Origin: Nocardia beijingensis NBRC 16342
GTDB lineage: Bacteria; Actinomycetota; Actinomycetes; Mycobacteriales; Mycobacteriaceae
Assembly (NCBI RefSeq): GCF_001612785.1
Contig: NZ_BDBC01000059.1
Span: forward strand, 26,651-90,650
Direction: 5' to 3'
DNA: 64,000 nucleotides
Part shown: positions 53,104-60,306 of the stretch, piece after piece
Layout of the letters: each line of letters starts with the position of its first letter
Numbering within the stretch: the first letter of the stretch is position 1
Made by a program: the position numbers and the translations under genes
Notes under the pieces: model-generated
The model's database searches: none
What the model saw: the letters and a program-made list of their open reading frames with translations, nothing else
What the model was told of the DNA's origin: nothing

Positions 53104-53772
53104 ATGGACGCCGCCACCAGGGACCTGATCTGGCACAACCTGTGGCCGATGTTGCAGGCCACCGTCACCAAGACCCTTCCGCTCACGGCCATCAGCTTCG
53201 CCATCGGCTTGGCGCTGGCGTTGTTCGTCGCGCTGGCCAGGATGTCGCCCGCGTGGCCGTTGTCGGCGGCGGCGCGTTTCTACATCTCGATCATTCGCGG
53301 CACGCCCCTGCTGGTGCAGCTGTTCATCGTGTTCTACGCGCTGCCGCAGTTCGGCATCGTGATCGACCCCTTTCCCGCCGCGGTGATCGCGTTCAGCCTC
53401 AACGTCGGCGGGTACGCGGCCGAAGTGGTGCGCGCCGCGATCCTGAGCGTCGCGACGGGCCAGTGGGAGGCGGCGCAGGCGCTCGGCATGTCCTACCCGA
53501 TGATGCTGCGGCTGATCATCCTGCCGCAGGCCGCGCGGATCGCCGTGCCACCGCTGTCGAACACCTTGATCTCGTTGGTGAAGGACACCTCGCTGGCCTC
53601 CACCATCCTGGTGACCGAGTTGCTGCGCGTCGCCCAGCTCGCCGCCGCTCCCACCTTCGACTTCTTCGCGCTCTACGGGGTCGCGGCGCTGTATTACTGG
53701 GTGATCTGCCTGATCCTCGGGTTCGGGCAGACCAGGCTGGAAACGAGGTTGGCCCGTCATGTCGCTCGCTGA
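53104..53772 (+). CDS. Polar amino-acid ABC permease
   Basis: A 222-residue permease of the HisMQ/GlnP type, with about five helices, RGTPLLVQLFIVFYALPQ and the EAA loop WEAAQALGMSYPMMLRLIILPQAARIAVPPL. It should work with the preceding binding protein. The matching ATPase gene, usually directly downstream, is missing; pyk follows after 103 bases, so the ATPase must be shared or encoded elsewhere. Confidence 0.9.
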   Translation: MDAATRDLIWHNLWPMLQATVTKTLPLTAISFAIGLALALFVALARMSPAWPLSAAARFYISIIRGTPLLVQLFIVFYALPQFGIVIDPFPAAVIAFSLNVGGYAAEVVRAAILSVATGQWEAAQALGMSYPMMLRLIILPQAARIAVPPLSNTLISLVKDTSLASTILVTELLRVAQLAAAPTFDFFALYGVAALYYWVICLILGFGQTRLETRLARHVAR

Positions 53773-53875
53773 ATACTCATTTGTACCTGCGATGAAGCTG
53801 TCGTTCATTTTTTTCACCAAGGATTCACCGTGGCCACGGCGGGACCTGCCCACCGAGCGGGACTAGGCTCTACCC

Positions 53876-55294
53876 GTGATGCGACGGACGAAGATTGTGT
53901 GCACGCTCGGACCGGCCACTGCCACCGAGGACCGTATCCGCGAACTCGTCGAGAGCGGCATGGACGTGGCTCGGCTGAACTTCAGCCATGGCGAGCACGC
54001 CGACCATGCCGAGAACTACAAGAAGGTGCGTCAGGCCTCCGACCACCTCGGTCGGGCCGTCGGCATTCTCGCCGACCTGCAGGGTCCCAAGATCCGCCTC
54101 GGCCGCTTCCTGGAGGGCAAGACCGTCTGGGCGACGGGTGAAGAGGTCCGCATCACCGTCGACGACATCGACGGCACCCACGACCGCGTGTCCACCACCT
54201 ACAAGGAACTCGCCCAGGACGCCAAGCCCGGCGATCGCCTGCTGGTCGACGACGGCAAGGTCGGCCTCATCGTCACCCGCGTGGACGGCAACGACGTGGT
54301 CTGCCGGGTCACCGAGGGCGGACCGGTCTCCAACAACAAGGGCGTGTCGCTGCCGGGCATGGACGTGTCGGTCCCGGCGCTGTCGGAGAAGGACATCGAG
54401 GACCTGGAATTCGCGCTGAAGCTCGGCGTGGACTTCATCGCGCTGTCGTTCGTGCGGTCCCCGTCCGACGTCGAGCTGGTGCACGACGTGATGGACCGGG
54501 TGGGCCGCCGGGTGCCGGTGATCGGCAAGCTGGAGAAGCCGGAGGCGATCGACAACCTCGAGGCCGTCGTCCTGGCCTTCGACGCGGTGATGGTGGCGCG
54601 CGGCGACCTCGGCGTCGAGCTGCCCCTGGAGCAGGTGCCGATCGTGCAGAAGCGCGCCATCCAGATGGCCCGCGAGAACGCCAAGCCGGTCATCGTCGCC
54701 ACGCAGATGCTGGAATCGATGATCGACAACTCCCGCCCCACCCGCGCCGAGGCCTCCGACGTGGCCAACGCCGTGCTCGACGGCGCCGACGCGGTGATGC
54801 TGTCGGGTGAGACCTCGGTGGGCAAGTACCCGATCGAGACGGTGCGCACGATGGCGCGCATCGTGCACGCGGTGGAGACCGAGTCGACCCGGGTGCCGCC
54901 GCTGACCCACGTGCCGCGCACCAAGCGCGGCGTGATCTCCTACGCCGCCCGCGACATCGGCGAGCGGCTCAACGCCAAGGCGCTGGTCGCGTTCACCCAG
55001 TCGGGTGACACGGTGCGCCGCCTGGCCCGCCTGCACACCCCGCTGCCGCTGCTGGCGTTCACGCCGCTGCCGGAGGTCCGCAGCCAGCTGGCGCTGACCT
55101 GGGGCACCGAGACCTTCATCGTGCCGACCGTGAACAGCACCGACGCGATGATCCACCAGGTGGATGTAGCACTTCTGTCGATGGGCCGATACCAAAAAGG
55201 TGACCTGGTGGTCATCGTGGCCGGGTCCCCGCCCGGTACCGTCGGTTCCACCAACCTGATCCACGTTCACCGAATCGGTGAGGAGGACCATTAG
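53876..55294 (+). CDS. pyk: Pyruvate kinase
   Basis: Final ATP-yielding step of glycolysis. 472 residues. Motifs RRTKIVCTLGPAT, GMDVARLNFSHG, the metal/phosphoenolpyruvate region ALSFVRSPSDVEL and VMVARGDLGVELPLEQVPIVQK, and the GETSVGKYPIE part of domain A. GTG at 53876, six bases after TAGGCT (53864-53869), makes a leaderless message likely; the ATG directly behind (53879) is the alternative. Its stop shares one base with tesB, so the two are coupled, as in M. tuberculosis. Confidence 0.97.
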   Translation: MMRRTKIVCTLGPATATEDRIRELVESGMDVARLNFSHGEHADHAENYKKVRQASDHLGRAVGILADLQGPKIRLGRFLEGKTVWATGEEVRITVDDIDGTHDRVSTTYKELAQDAKPGDRLLVDDGKVGLIVTRVDGNDVVCRVTEGGPVSNNKGVSLPGMDVSVPALSEKDIEDLEFALKLGVDFIALSFVRSPSDVELVHDVMDRVGRRVPVIGKLEKPEAIDNLEAVVLAFDAVMVARGDLGVELPLEQVPIVQKRAIQMARENAKPVIVATQMLESMIDNSRPTRAEASDVANAVLDGADAVMLSGETSVGKYPIETVRTMARIVHAVETESTRVPPLTHVPRTKRGVISYAARDIGERLNAKALVAFTQSGDTVRRLARLHTPLPLLAFTPLPEVRSQLALTWGTETFIVPTVNSTDAMIHQVDVALLSMGRYQKGDLVVIVAGSPPGTVGSTNLIHVHRIGEEDH

Positions 55295-56202
55295 TGAGTG
55301 CTTCCCTGAGCAGCCCCGTCGCCGTCGCGGAGTCCGATGCGCAGCGTTCCGACCTGGATGTGCTGCTTGGCCTGCTCGATCTCGAGCAGATGGACGAGGA
55401 CGTCTTCGTCGGCCAGCACCCGGAGAAGGTGTGGAGCCGCACCTTCGGCGGTCAGCTCGTCTCCCAGGCGATCATCGCGGCGGGCCGGACGGTCGGCGAC
55501 CGTCCGGTGCACGCGGTCAACGCGCATTTCGTGCGCGGCGGTGATGTGAAGAAGCCGATCGAGTACCGGGTCGACCGGCATCGCGACGGTCGCGCCTTCG
55601 CCAACCGCACGGTCACCGCCAGCCAGGACGGCCAGGAGCTGTTCGTCATGCTGGCCGCGTTCCAGGACTGGGGCACCGGACTCGAGCACGCGCACGCGCA
55701 GCCGGAGGTGCCGGACCCGGAGACGCTGCCGCGGGTGGAGGAGAGCTTCGAAGGCTTGGAGGACAAGCTGGAGATGTTCGTCAAGGCGCCGCATCCGATC
55801 GACATGCGCTACACCAACGATCCGGCATGGATTCTGAAGGGTACGGGGGAGCGGCTCAACCACAACCGCGTGTGGATGCGCGCGGACGGCAGGCTGCCCG
55901 ACGATCCGCTGATCCATGTGGCGACGCTGGGCTACTCGTCCGACACCACGGTGCTGGACTCGATCATCACCACGCACGGGCTGTCGTGGGGTCTGGACCG
56001 CATCGTCGCGGCCACGGTCAACCACTCGATCTGGTTCCACCGCCCGTTCCGTTTCGACGAGTGGGCGCTGTACTGCACCGAATCGCCGGTGGCCGCCGGC
56101 TCCCGCGGCTTGGCGACCGGCCGCTTCTACTCCCGCAGCGGCGATCTGCTGGCCACCACGGTGCAAGAGGGACTCATCCGCCACTTCCCGCCGCGGCGCT
56201 GA
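55294..56202 (+). CDS. tesB: Acyl-CoA thioesterase II TesB
   Basis: Hydrolyses acyl-CoA to free acid and CoA in the cytoplasm. 302 residues, double hot-dog fold. Typical features: VWSRTFGGQLVSQAIIAAGRTV, VHAVNAHFVRGGDVKKPIEYRVDRHRDGRAFANRTV in the first half and DHSIWFHRPFR-like NHSIWFHRPFRFDEWALY plus SRGLATGRFYSRSGDLLATTVQEGL (catalytic Gln region) in the second. The GTG uses the last base of the pyk stop. Confidence 0.94.
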   Translation: MSASLSSPVAVAESDAQRSDLDVLLGLLDLEQMDEDVFVGQHPEKVWSRTFGGQLVSQAIIAAGRTVGDRPVHAVNAHFVRGGDVKKPIEYRVDRHRDGRAFANRTVTASQDGQELFVMLAAFQDWGTGLEHAHAQPEVPDPETLPRVEESFEGLEDKLEMFVKAPHPIDMRYTNDPAWILKGTGERLNHNRVWMRADGRLPDDPLIHVATLGYSSDTTVLDSIITTHGLSWGLDRIVAATVNHSIWFHRPFRFDEWALYCTESPVAAGSRGLATGRFYSRSGDLLATTVQEGLIRHFPPRR

Positions 56203-56220
56203 GGTCGCCTGCGGGTCGGA

Positions 56221-56646
56221 TCACAGCAGTTCGAGATCGCGCTCGATGTCGAGATCGACGTCGGTGCAGCGCGACGCGTGGATCGAGACCGGGATATCGG
56301 CTCCCGGCTCGGTTCGCGTCAGCCCCGAGATGCCGCGCAGCAGTTGGCGTTCCAGCACGGCCATGTGATCGTCGGTCAACTGGTCCGGTGCGCCGACCAA
56401 GCTGAGCGCGATCTCGTAGGTGCTGCGGTGGTCCGAGCCGTCGCCGGGGCGATCGGGGCGGCAGCTGTTCTCCAGAGCCGCGTGGGCCGGATCATCGGCG
56501 TCGACCGGAAGGGTGAAGCGCCAGGCGAACACGTCCCGGTCGGTGAGATGGTCGTCGACCACCTCGCGCACGGCGTCGACGACGCGTTCGAGAGTTTCCG
56601 GTGTCACATAAACATGGAGCGAAACATCCGAAATGCGTTTCGGCAT
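56221..56646 (-). CDS. Hypothetical protein, 141 aa
   Basis: Begins MPKRISDVSLHVYVTPETLERVVDAVREVVDDHL and continues with alternating strands and helices and a high share of Asp/Glu. No membrane segment or named family recognised. The size and beta-alpha-beta start suggest a ferredoxin-like small domain. It converges on tesB with a short gap; strong third-position GC supports coding. The 156 bases upstream to the phosphatase gene hold nothing clear. Confidence 0.68.
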   Translation of the reverse strand: MPKRISDVSLHVYVTPETLERVVDAVREVVDDHLTDRDVFAWRFTLPVDADDPAHAALENSCRPDRPGDGSDHRSTYEIALSLVGAPDQLTDDHMAVLERQLLRGISGLTRTEPGADIPVSIHASRCTDVDLDIERDLELL

Positions 56647-56802
56647 GTCTGATTCCTGTCCTGTGTCGAACCAGCAACGGCGGAGAGTGTTGTCCGGCGG
56701 GAGTTTAATGCGTCCGGCGTGGAAATGAACACAGCCCGTTGATAACAGGTTCGATACGCGGTGGCGCCGAGCGCGCTGTCGCGTGCGGTTTTCGCCCCGC
56801 AG

Positions 56803-57423
56803 TCACCGGGTGTGCTGGGCGGCGAGGAATGTCGCCAGCGGCGCCGGTGCGCCGCCGGGGCGGATGACCAGTCCGCGGCGCTCGTCGTGCGGCCAGCGCG
56901 GCTGCTCGTGGGGGGCGAGGGCCAGCAGCAGCGGCACCAGCGCCTCGGCGATACGATCGCCCACCTCGCAGAACGCCTGGGCGGACAGCCCGACCGGGTC
57001 GGCGATGTTCTCCCGGCCCACCAGGGACAGGTCGTTGCGGGCACGGTGCAATTCGGCGACCGTGCACGCCCCGGTGACGTGCGCGATGCGGTGGGCCTCC
57101 AGCAGGGTGAAGGTGCGCGCTCCCGCGCCGAAGGCCAAGTCCACCACCTGCTCACGGATCTGCTCGGTCATCGTCAGAACCAGGTCGGCCTTGTCGATCA
57201 TCTCCGGTTTCAGGCGGCGTGCCCGGAAATTGCTCGCGTCGGCGCCGAGTCCGGTGATGGTCTGCGCGGCCAGCGGCTCGACGGGAAATCCCACCAGCGC
57301 ACGAGTTCCCGCGCTCTCCGCGGTGAGGTAGGGGAGATCGTGTTCGACCGCGAGGGCGCGCGTGAGCCGCTCGGCGATCACCGAACGGCACACGTTGCCG
57401 TTGCAGACGAACAGGACATGCAT
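56803..57423 (-). CDS. Low-molecular-weight protein-tyrosine phosphatase family protein
   Basis: A 206-residue phosphatase-fold protein with the P-loop C-x5-R at Cys7-Arg13 (FVCNGNVCRS). The middle (SAGTRALVGFPVEPLA, ADLVLTMTEQIREQVV) matches LMW-PTP/arsenate-reductase relatives; the general-acid Asp would be in NIADPVGLS. The C-terminus is about 40 residues longer than the classic 150-residue enzyme and Pro/His-rich. ATG at 57423 starts exactly at the conserved strand; upstream sequence to 57501 is not needed. This is the last gene of clearly core character before the island. Confidence 0.85.
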   Translation of the reverse strand: MHVLFVCNGNVCRSVIAERLTRALAVEHDLPYLTAESAGTRALVGFPVEPLAAQTITGLGADASNFRARRLKPEMIDKADLVLTMTEQIREQVVDLAFGAGARTFTLLEAHRIAHVTGACTVAELHRARNDLSLVGRENIADPVGLSAQAFCEVGDRIAEALVPLLLALAPHEQPRWPHDERRGLVIRPGGAPAPLATFLAAQHTR

Positions 57424-57668
57424 ACCGCTAACGATAAACGGCGCGGAGGCTACCAGAGAGGTCTGAGCCATTAGTCCCACATGTGGGAACAACATATTCA
57501 TCTGTTCGTAGCGCGCCGTACACGAAGCGCGCCGCTTCGGCCCTCTGGCCTGCGACGTACGTCACTCCGAAGAGTGGTGCCGTTCAATTCTCCCGAGGTT
57601 TGTACCCCGGCGCTCCCGCATTCAAACGCCCCACTGTGATTGCTTCGTGATTGGAAAGGGCGCGCAGG

Positions 57669-57968
57669 TTACTCGGATTCGCCACCGTAGTAAACGCTTT
57701 CGCTCACCACGGGTTCGATCCCGGCCTGCCTGCCCGGACGCGAGCTCGGCTGGCGAACCGCTGACTGCTGCAGGCGACCACGGGTGCGAACCGCGCGAGT
57801 CCCGTCGCGGGATCCATCCCGCGGTGGCGCATTGCGGCGAATCCGAACGTCGCACCGGTGGCAGCGCCAGCGGACCTCCTGCTGCTCGCCGTGGGTGGGG
57901 TACTCGTAGCGGAACGGGACCGCTGCGTGGTTGTCGCATTCGCGAAGCCGGCAGTTCCACGGGCCCAT
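57669..57968 (-). CDS. Possible small zinc-ribbon-like protein, 99 aa
   Basis: From ATG 57968 the frame reads MGPWNCRLRECDNH, later WRCHRCDVRIRR, that is two Cys pairs (C-x4-C and C-x2-C) about 34 residues apart, as in treble-clef or zinc-ribbon folds; the tail is Arg/Ser-rich. Codon use in the first half is strongly GC-ending. There is no clear ribosome site, and the frame continues up to 57998 through the 34-bp repeat. It may be cotranscribed with the asparagine-synthetase-like gene that ends 37 bases upstream of this start. Confidence 0.35.
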   Translation of the reverse strand: MGPWNCRLRECDNHAAVPFRYEYPTHGEQQEVRWRCHRCDVRIRRNAPPRDGSRDGTRAVRTRGRLQQSAVRQPSSRPGRQAGIEPVVSESVYYGGESE

Positions 57969-57969
57969 A

Positions 57970-58003
57970 GCCGGTGGACCGGGCAGAGTGCCGGCCAATT
58001 CGT
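57970..58003. repeat. 34-bp repeat, copy 1
   Basis: Almost identical (one mismatch) to 60016-60049 in the same orientation, 2,046 bp apart. The unit begins GCCGGTGGACCGGGCAG and its ends are complementary (GCCGG...CCGGC), so it can fold. It lies just after the stop of the asparagine-synthetase-like gene. Confidence 0.8.
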
Positions 58004-58005
58004 CG

Positions 58006-59022
58006 CTAGCTGTTCTCCAAGATCGAGAGATACAAGCGCGTGGCGACGGCTTCGGCGTCCTCGGTCATGGGGTCTGAGTAGGTCCGCGCTCCTGGAAGGT
58101 TGGCGGCGTACGACCGGGCGGCAGTCGCAAGGACGGACATCAGGCCGGACGAACGCTGGATCGGCGACTTCACTGCCCAGGCGAGGTGCTTCACTCCTGC
58201 GGGAAGCTGTTGTTCACACGCCGAGCGGAGGGCGAGTTTGTCAACGGTCATGCCGTCACGCATTCCGAAAAGCGCTGGAGGCGCGAATCGTTCGGCGATC
58301 TGCCACCATCGAACCGTTTGGAATACGTGAACCAGGCGATCGGCGTACTCATCCAGCAGCGCTGGATAGAAGTGCGGGACGAGCCGGTCATATCTGAAGT
58401 TGGCGGCTGACTCCGTGCGAATGATTCGGTCGAGTTCGTCCGTGGCGTCGAGTGATGCCACTGGATGGGTGAGTCGCTTGCCGCCGCCGAAGATCGCATC
58501 CGCGCCGCTGCCGTTCAAGATCGCGCCGAGTTCGGTGATCTTGTCGATGCTTCTGCGAGCGGCGAGTATCGGGATGCCAGCGGTTACCTCCCAGAGTTCC
58601 GACGTGCCAAGTCGCCGCATAGTGTCACGAGACAGTTGGCTGACCTCCTGCGGTGTCAGGCGGATGAGGTCATGTCTCAGCCCGAGGGCTGCGGCTGCGG
58701 CCGCTGCGTTCTGTTCGTGTGATCGACCTTCGGTCGAGATCGTGACCGCGAGAGGTTTCGCGCCGAGTGCGACCGCTACGGCCGCGACATAGATCGAATC
58801 GACGCCACCGCTCAGCAGTACGACCGGCGTTCCTCCGAATTTGTCGAGAACGGCAGTGATCCGCGACCGAGTTTCTTCAGCGATGAGGTGAGCGGCCTCG
58901 CGGGGATCGGTGAGTGTCCGCAACTCGGGTCGGGGGCGTCCGATGTCTTCGAGCAGGTCGGTGACGAACTGGAGCGGTTCGGAGGTCTGCGAGGCCAAGG
59001 GGGTTGTGTCGGTCATGTCCAC
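58006..59022 (-). CDS. Stand-alone asparagine-synthetase-type ATP-pyrophosphatase domain
   Basis: A 338-residue protein with the PP-loop SGGVDS at residues 71-76 (VVLLSGGVDSIYVAAVAVALG), VTISTEGRSHEQNAAAAAAALGL, and the substrate region NGSGADAIFGGGKR, as in the C-terminal half of asparagine synthetase B. The N-terminal glutaminase domain is absent (no Cys2 or Ntn fold), so ammonia or another amine would be the acceptor, or it makes an amide/lactam in a specialised pathway. Lower GC and relaxed codon use than the core genes suggest transfer. Start is GTG 59022 or ATG 59016. Biological product unknown. Confidence 0.8.
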   Translation of the reverse strand: MDMTDTTPLASQTSEPLQFVTDLLEDIGRPRPELRTLTDPREAAHLIAEETRSRITAVLDKFGGTPVVLLSGGVDSIYVAAVAVALGAKPLAVTISTEGRSHEQNAAAAAAALGLRHDLIRLTPQEVSQLSRDTMRRLGTSELWEVTAGIPILAARRSIDKITELGAILNGSGADAIFGGGKRLTHPVASLDATDELDRIIRTESAANFRYDRLVPHFYPALLDEYADRLVHVFQTVRWWQIAERFAPPALFGMRDGMTVDKLALRSACEQQLPAGVKHLAWAVKSPIQRSSGLMSVLATAARSYAANLPGARTYSDPMTEDAEAVATRLYLSILENS

Positions 59023-59137
59023 CGTTTCAGTTGTGTTGTGTAGAGGAGGCGATGCCGGTCGCCGGGCAGGGCCACATCGCTGAGTTCGACAACGCGGACC
59101 TCAGTGTCGATCAAGGTCTGGGGGGCTCGCCGGAGTC

Positions 59138-59362
59138 GTGCCGCATGGGTTGCGTCACATGGCGGCGTCGCTGGCGATCAGTGCCGGGGCGAACATCAGG
59201 GTTGCTCGGTCACAAAACCGCGACCCTGACGCTCGACCTCTACGGGCATCTGTTCCCGGACAATCTGGACGTGGTGGCCGACGGAATGGACGCAGGGGCG
59301 AGGGCGGCTGCGGACTGCGTGAGGAGGGGAATGCGGGCGGCTTCGAGAAAACCGCCCACTAC
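59138..59362 (+). pseudogene. Remnant of a tyrosine integrase, 3' end, frameshifted
   Basis: Two frames join to give the end of a phage/AICE-type tyrosine recombinase: PHGLRHMAASLAISAGANIR (box II, H-x-L-R) in the first frame, then after a small deletion and frame change near 59201, LLGHKTATLTLDLYGHLFPD with the catalytic His and Tyr. The usual linking residues between them are missing and no N-terminal part is found upstream. It reads toward the tRNA fragment, the expected order of int and attP, so it is a decayed integrase of an integrated element. Confidence 0.82.
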
Positions 59363-59364
59363 CT

Positions 59365-59419
59365 TGGTGCCGAGTGTGGGACTCGAACCCACACGTCCTT
59401 TCGGACAACGGTTTTTGAG
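59365..59419 (-). other. Attachment site: 3' half of a tRNA-Leu gene
   Basis: On the minus strand the sequence runs from an anticodon loop CTCAAAA through a long variable arm (TGTCCGAAAGGACG), the T arm (GTGGGTTCGAGTCCCAC) to CTCGGCACCA with encoded CCA. The D arm and 5' acceptor strand are absent, so it is not a functional tRNA. Duplicated tRNA 3' halves bounded at the anticodon loop are the standard att scar of tyrosine integrases. The intact tRNA-Leu(CAA) should be at the other end of the element, outside the window. Confidence 0.8.
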
Positions 59420-59625
59420 GTTGTCGCTCTCGGCGTTTGCTGGTGTTGGGCATCGTTGATGTCGGTAGCTGCGTGGGGCTGACCTGCGAATACAGCTATT
59501 AGTCTCGTTGGTGGGTATTGGGTATGTCGTGCGCCGCTGCGGACTAGCTGCGGATCGGGGATTTTTGTGGACGACAGGGACGGTGTAGGCTGATGCGCGA
59601 CTTCAGCTCGAAGGAGGTGGTGCCG

Positions 59626-59682
59626 ATGCTGAAGCTCCATTTGAGCAAGACCCGAAGGGCACACCACATGATCGCCTCCTAG
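59626..59682 (+). CDS. 18-codon open reading frame with strong ribosome site
   Basis: ATG at 59626 with AAGGAGG eight bases upstream and a plausible -10 (TAGGCT, 59586-59591) in front. The peptide is MLKLHLSKTRRAHHMIAS, basic and with two adjacent His codons. Its last codons and stop are part of a nested hairpin (59652-59703) that is followed by a terminator-like stem, the layout of a leader peptide in a transcription attenuator. No gene follows in this direction for over 2 kb, so the downstream target, if any, is lost or the unit acts alone. Too short to judge by coding statistics. Confidence 0.5.
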   Translation: MLKLHLSKTRRAHHMIAS

Positions 59683-59703
59683 AGGCGAGCCGACGCCCTT
59701 CGG
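59652..59703 (+). promoter_or_regulatory. Nested hairpin over the end of the 18-codon frame
   Basis: Outer stem CCGAAGGGC (59652-59660)/GCCCTTCGG (59695-59703); inner stem CGCCTC (59673-59678)/GAGGCG (59682-59687) with a three-base loop. A CCTCC at 59675-59679, and another at 59710-59714, are complementary to the GGAGG of the ribosome site at 59613-59617, so alternative pairings are possible. Confidence 0.6.
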
Positions 59704-59714
59704 TTACTTCCTCC

Positions 59715-59740
59715 GCGGCGGATAGATTTGCATCCGCCGC
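59715..59740 (+). terminator. Terminator-like hairpin
   Basis: Nine-base perfect stem GCGGCGGAT (59715-59723)/ATCCGCCGC (59732-59740), eight-base loop, followed by TTTCG. Placed 33 bases after the stop of the 18-codon frame. Confidence 0.6.
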
Positions 59741-60015
59741 TTTCGCATGTCTGGGCCACGGACATTGGTCCTCCTGGGTGGTGGGATGCACATCAAGGCG
59801 GGCTGGCTGCGCCTGCCCCTTATCGGCCTGCCTTTCGCGCGTAGAGGCTCCGGGGTCAAGAGTCGGCGGATGCCGATCCCGCAGGGACGCCGTAGGCGCT
59901 CTTGACGCTGGAGGGGCGCGTGAACACAATGCAGGCCACCACCCAGGAGGACCAAGCGGCCGAAGGACGCTCAGCGCTGATTCGTCGGACAAACCAAACG
60001 TGGAACGCAACCACG

Positions 60016-60049
60016 GCCGGTGGACCGGGCAGAGTGCCGGCCGATTCGT
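60016..60049. repeat. 34-bp repeat, copy 2
   Basis: Direct repeat of 57970-58003 with one mismatch. Together the copies bracket the asparagine-synthetase-like gene, the integrase remnant, the att scar and the 18-codon frame. Confidence 0.8.
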
Positions 60050-60201
60050 GATCGGCTGCGGGAGGTAAGTCGGGTACGGCTCTCGTCGTGCCCAGCACTG
60101 CTTCGGTTGATGCAGAAGCGACCAGACAGGAACTCTGTGCGCCCCGGCGGCCGAGTGTCGCCGACGCGCTCGACGCGCCGCGGACGACGCCTCATCAGTA
60201 C

Positions 60202-60243
60202 GCGCTGCGCGGCGCAGCGCGGCGGCGGCGCGAAGCGCCGCCG
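60202..60243. terminator. Two adjacent GC-rich hairpins downstream of the PP2C gene
   Basis: GCGCTGCGC/GCGCAGCGC at 60202-60220 and CGGCGGCGC-GAA-GCGCCGCCG at 60223-60243. They lie 64-105 bases after the stop of the minus-strand phosphatase gene and are placed to terminate the regulator-phosphatase transcript. Confidence 0.5.
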
Positions 60244-60306
60244 GGGCGCTCTTGATCCTGTATGGCGAAATTCGGCAACAACTCACACAAGCACGGGGGA
60301 GGCCAG

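Larger units (their letters stand above)
59745..60306. other. Non-coding stretch with repeat and hairpins
   Basis: No convincing gene on either strand. Open frames here have unusual residue composition, no ribosome sites and no recognisable domains. The stretch contains the second copy of the 34-bp repeat (60016-60049) and the GC-rich hairpins near 60202-60243. It may be scar tissue from earlier insertions. Confidence 0.55.

Noticed and set aside
57574..57581. A second att core (TGGTGCCG) to the left of the island
   Set aside because: Only eight bases match the tRNA end; the following sequence differs. Not enough for an attachment site.
59365..59434. A complete tRNA with GCCGAG/CTCGGC acceptor ends
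   Set aside because: The six-base match at 59429-59434 would give a tRNA without D arm and with an unpaired anticodon stem. The piece is better read as a 3' fragment left by integration.
58006..59682. A lasso-peptide or similar RiPP cluster made of the synthetase domain and the 18-codon frame
   Set aside because: The peptide lacks a leader/core pattern, no leader peptidase or recognition protein is present, and the frame has hairpins typical of a leader transcript.
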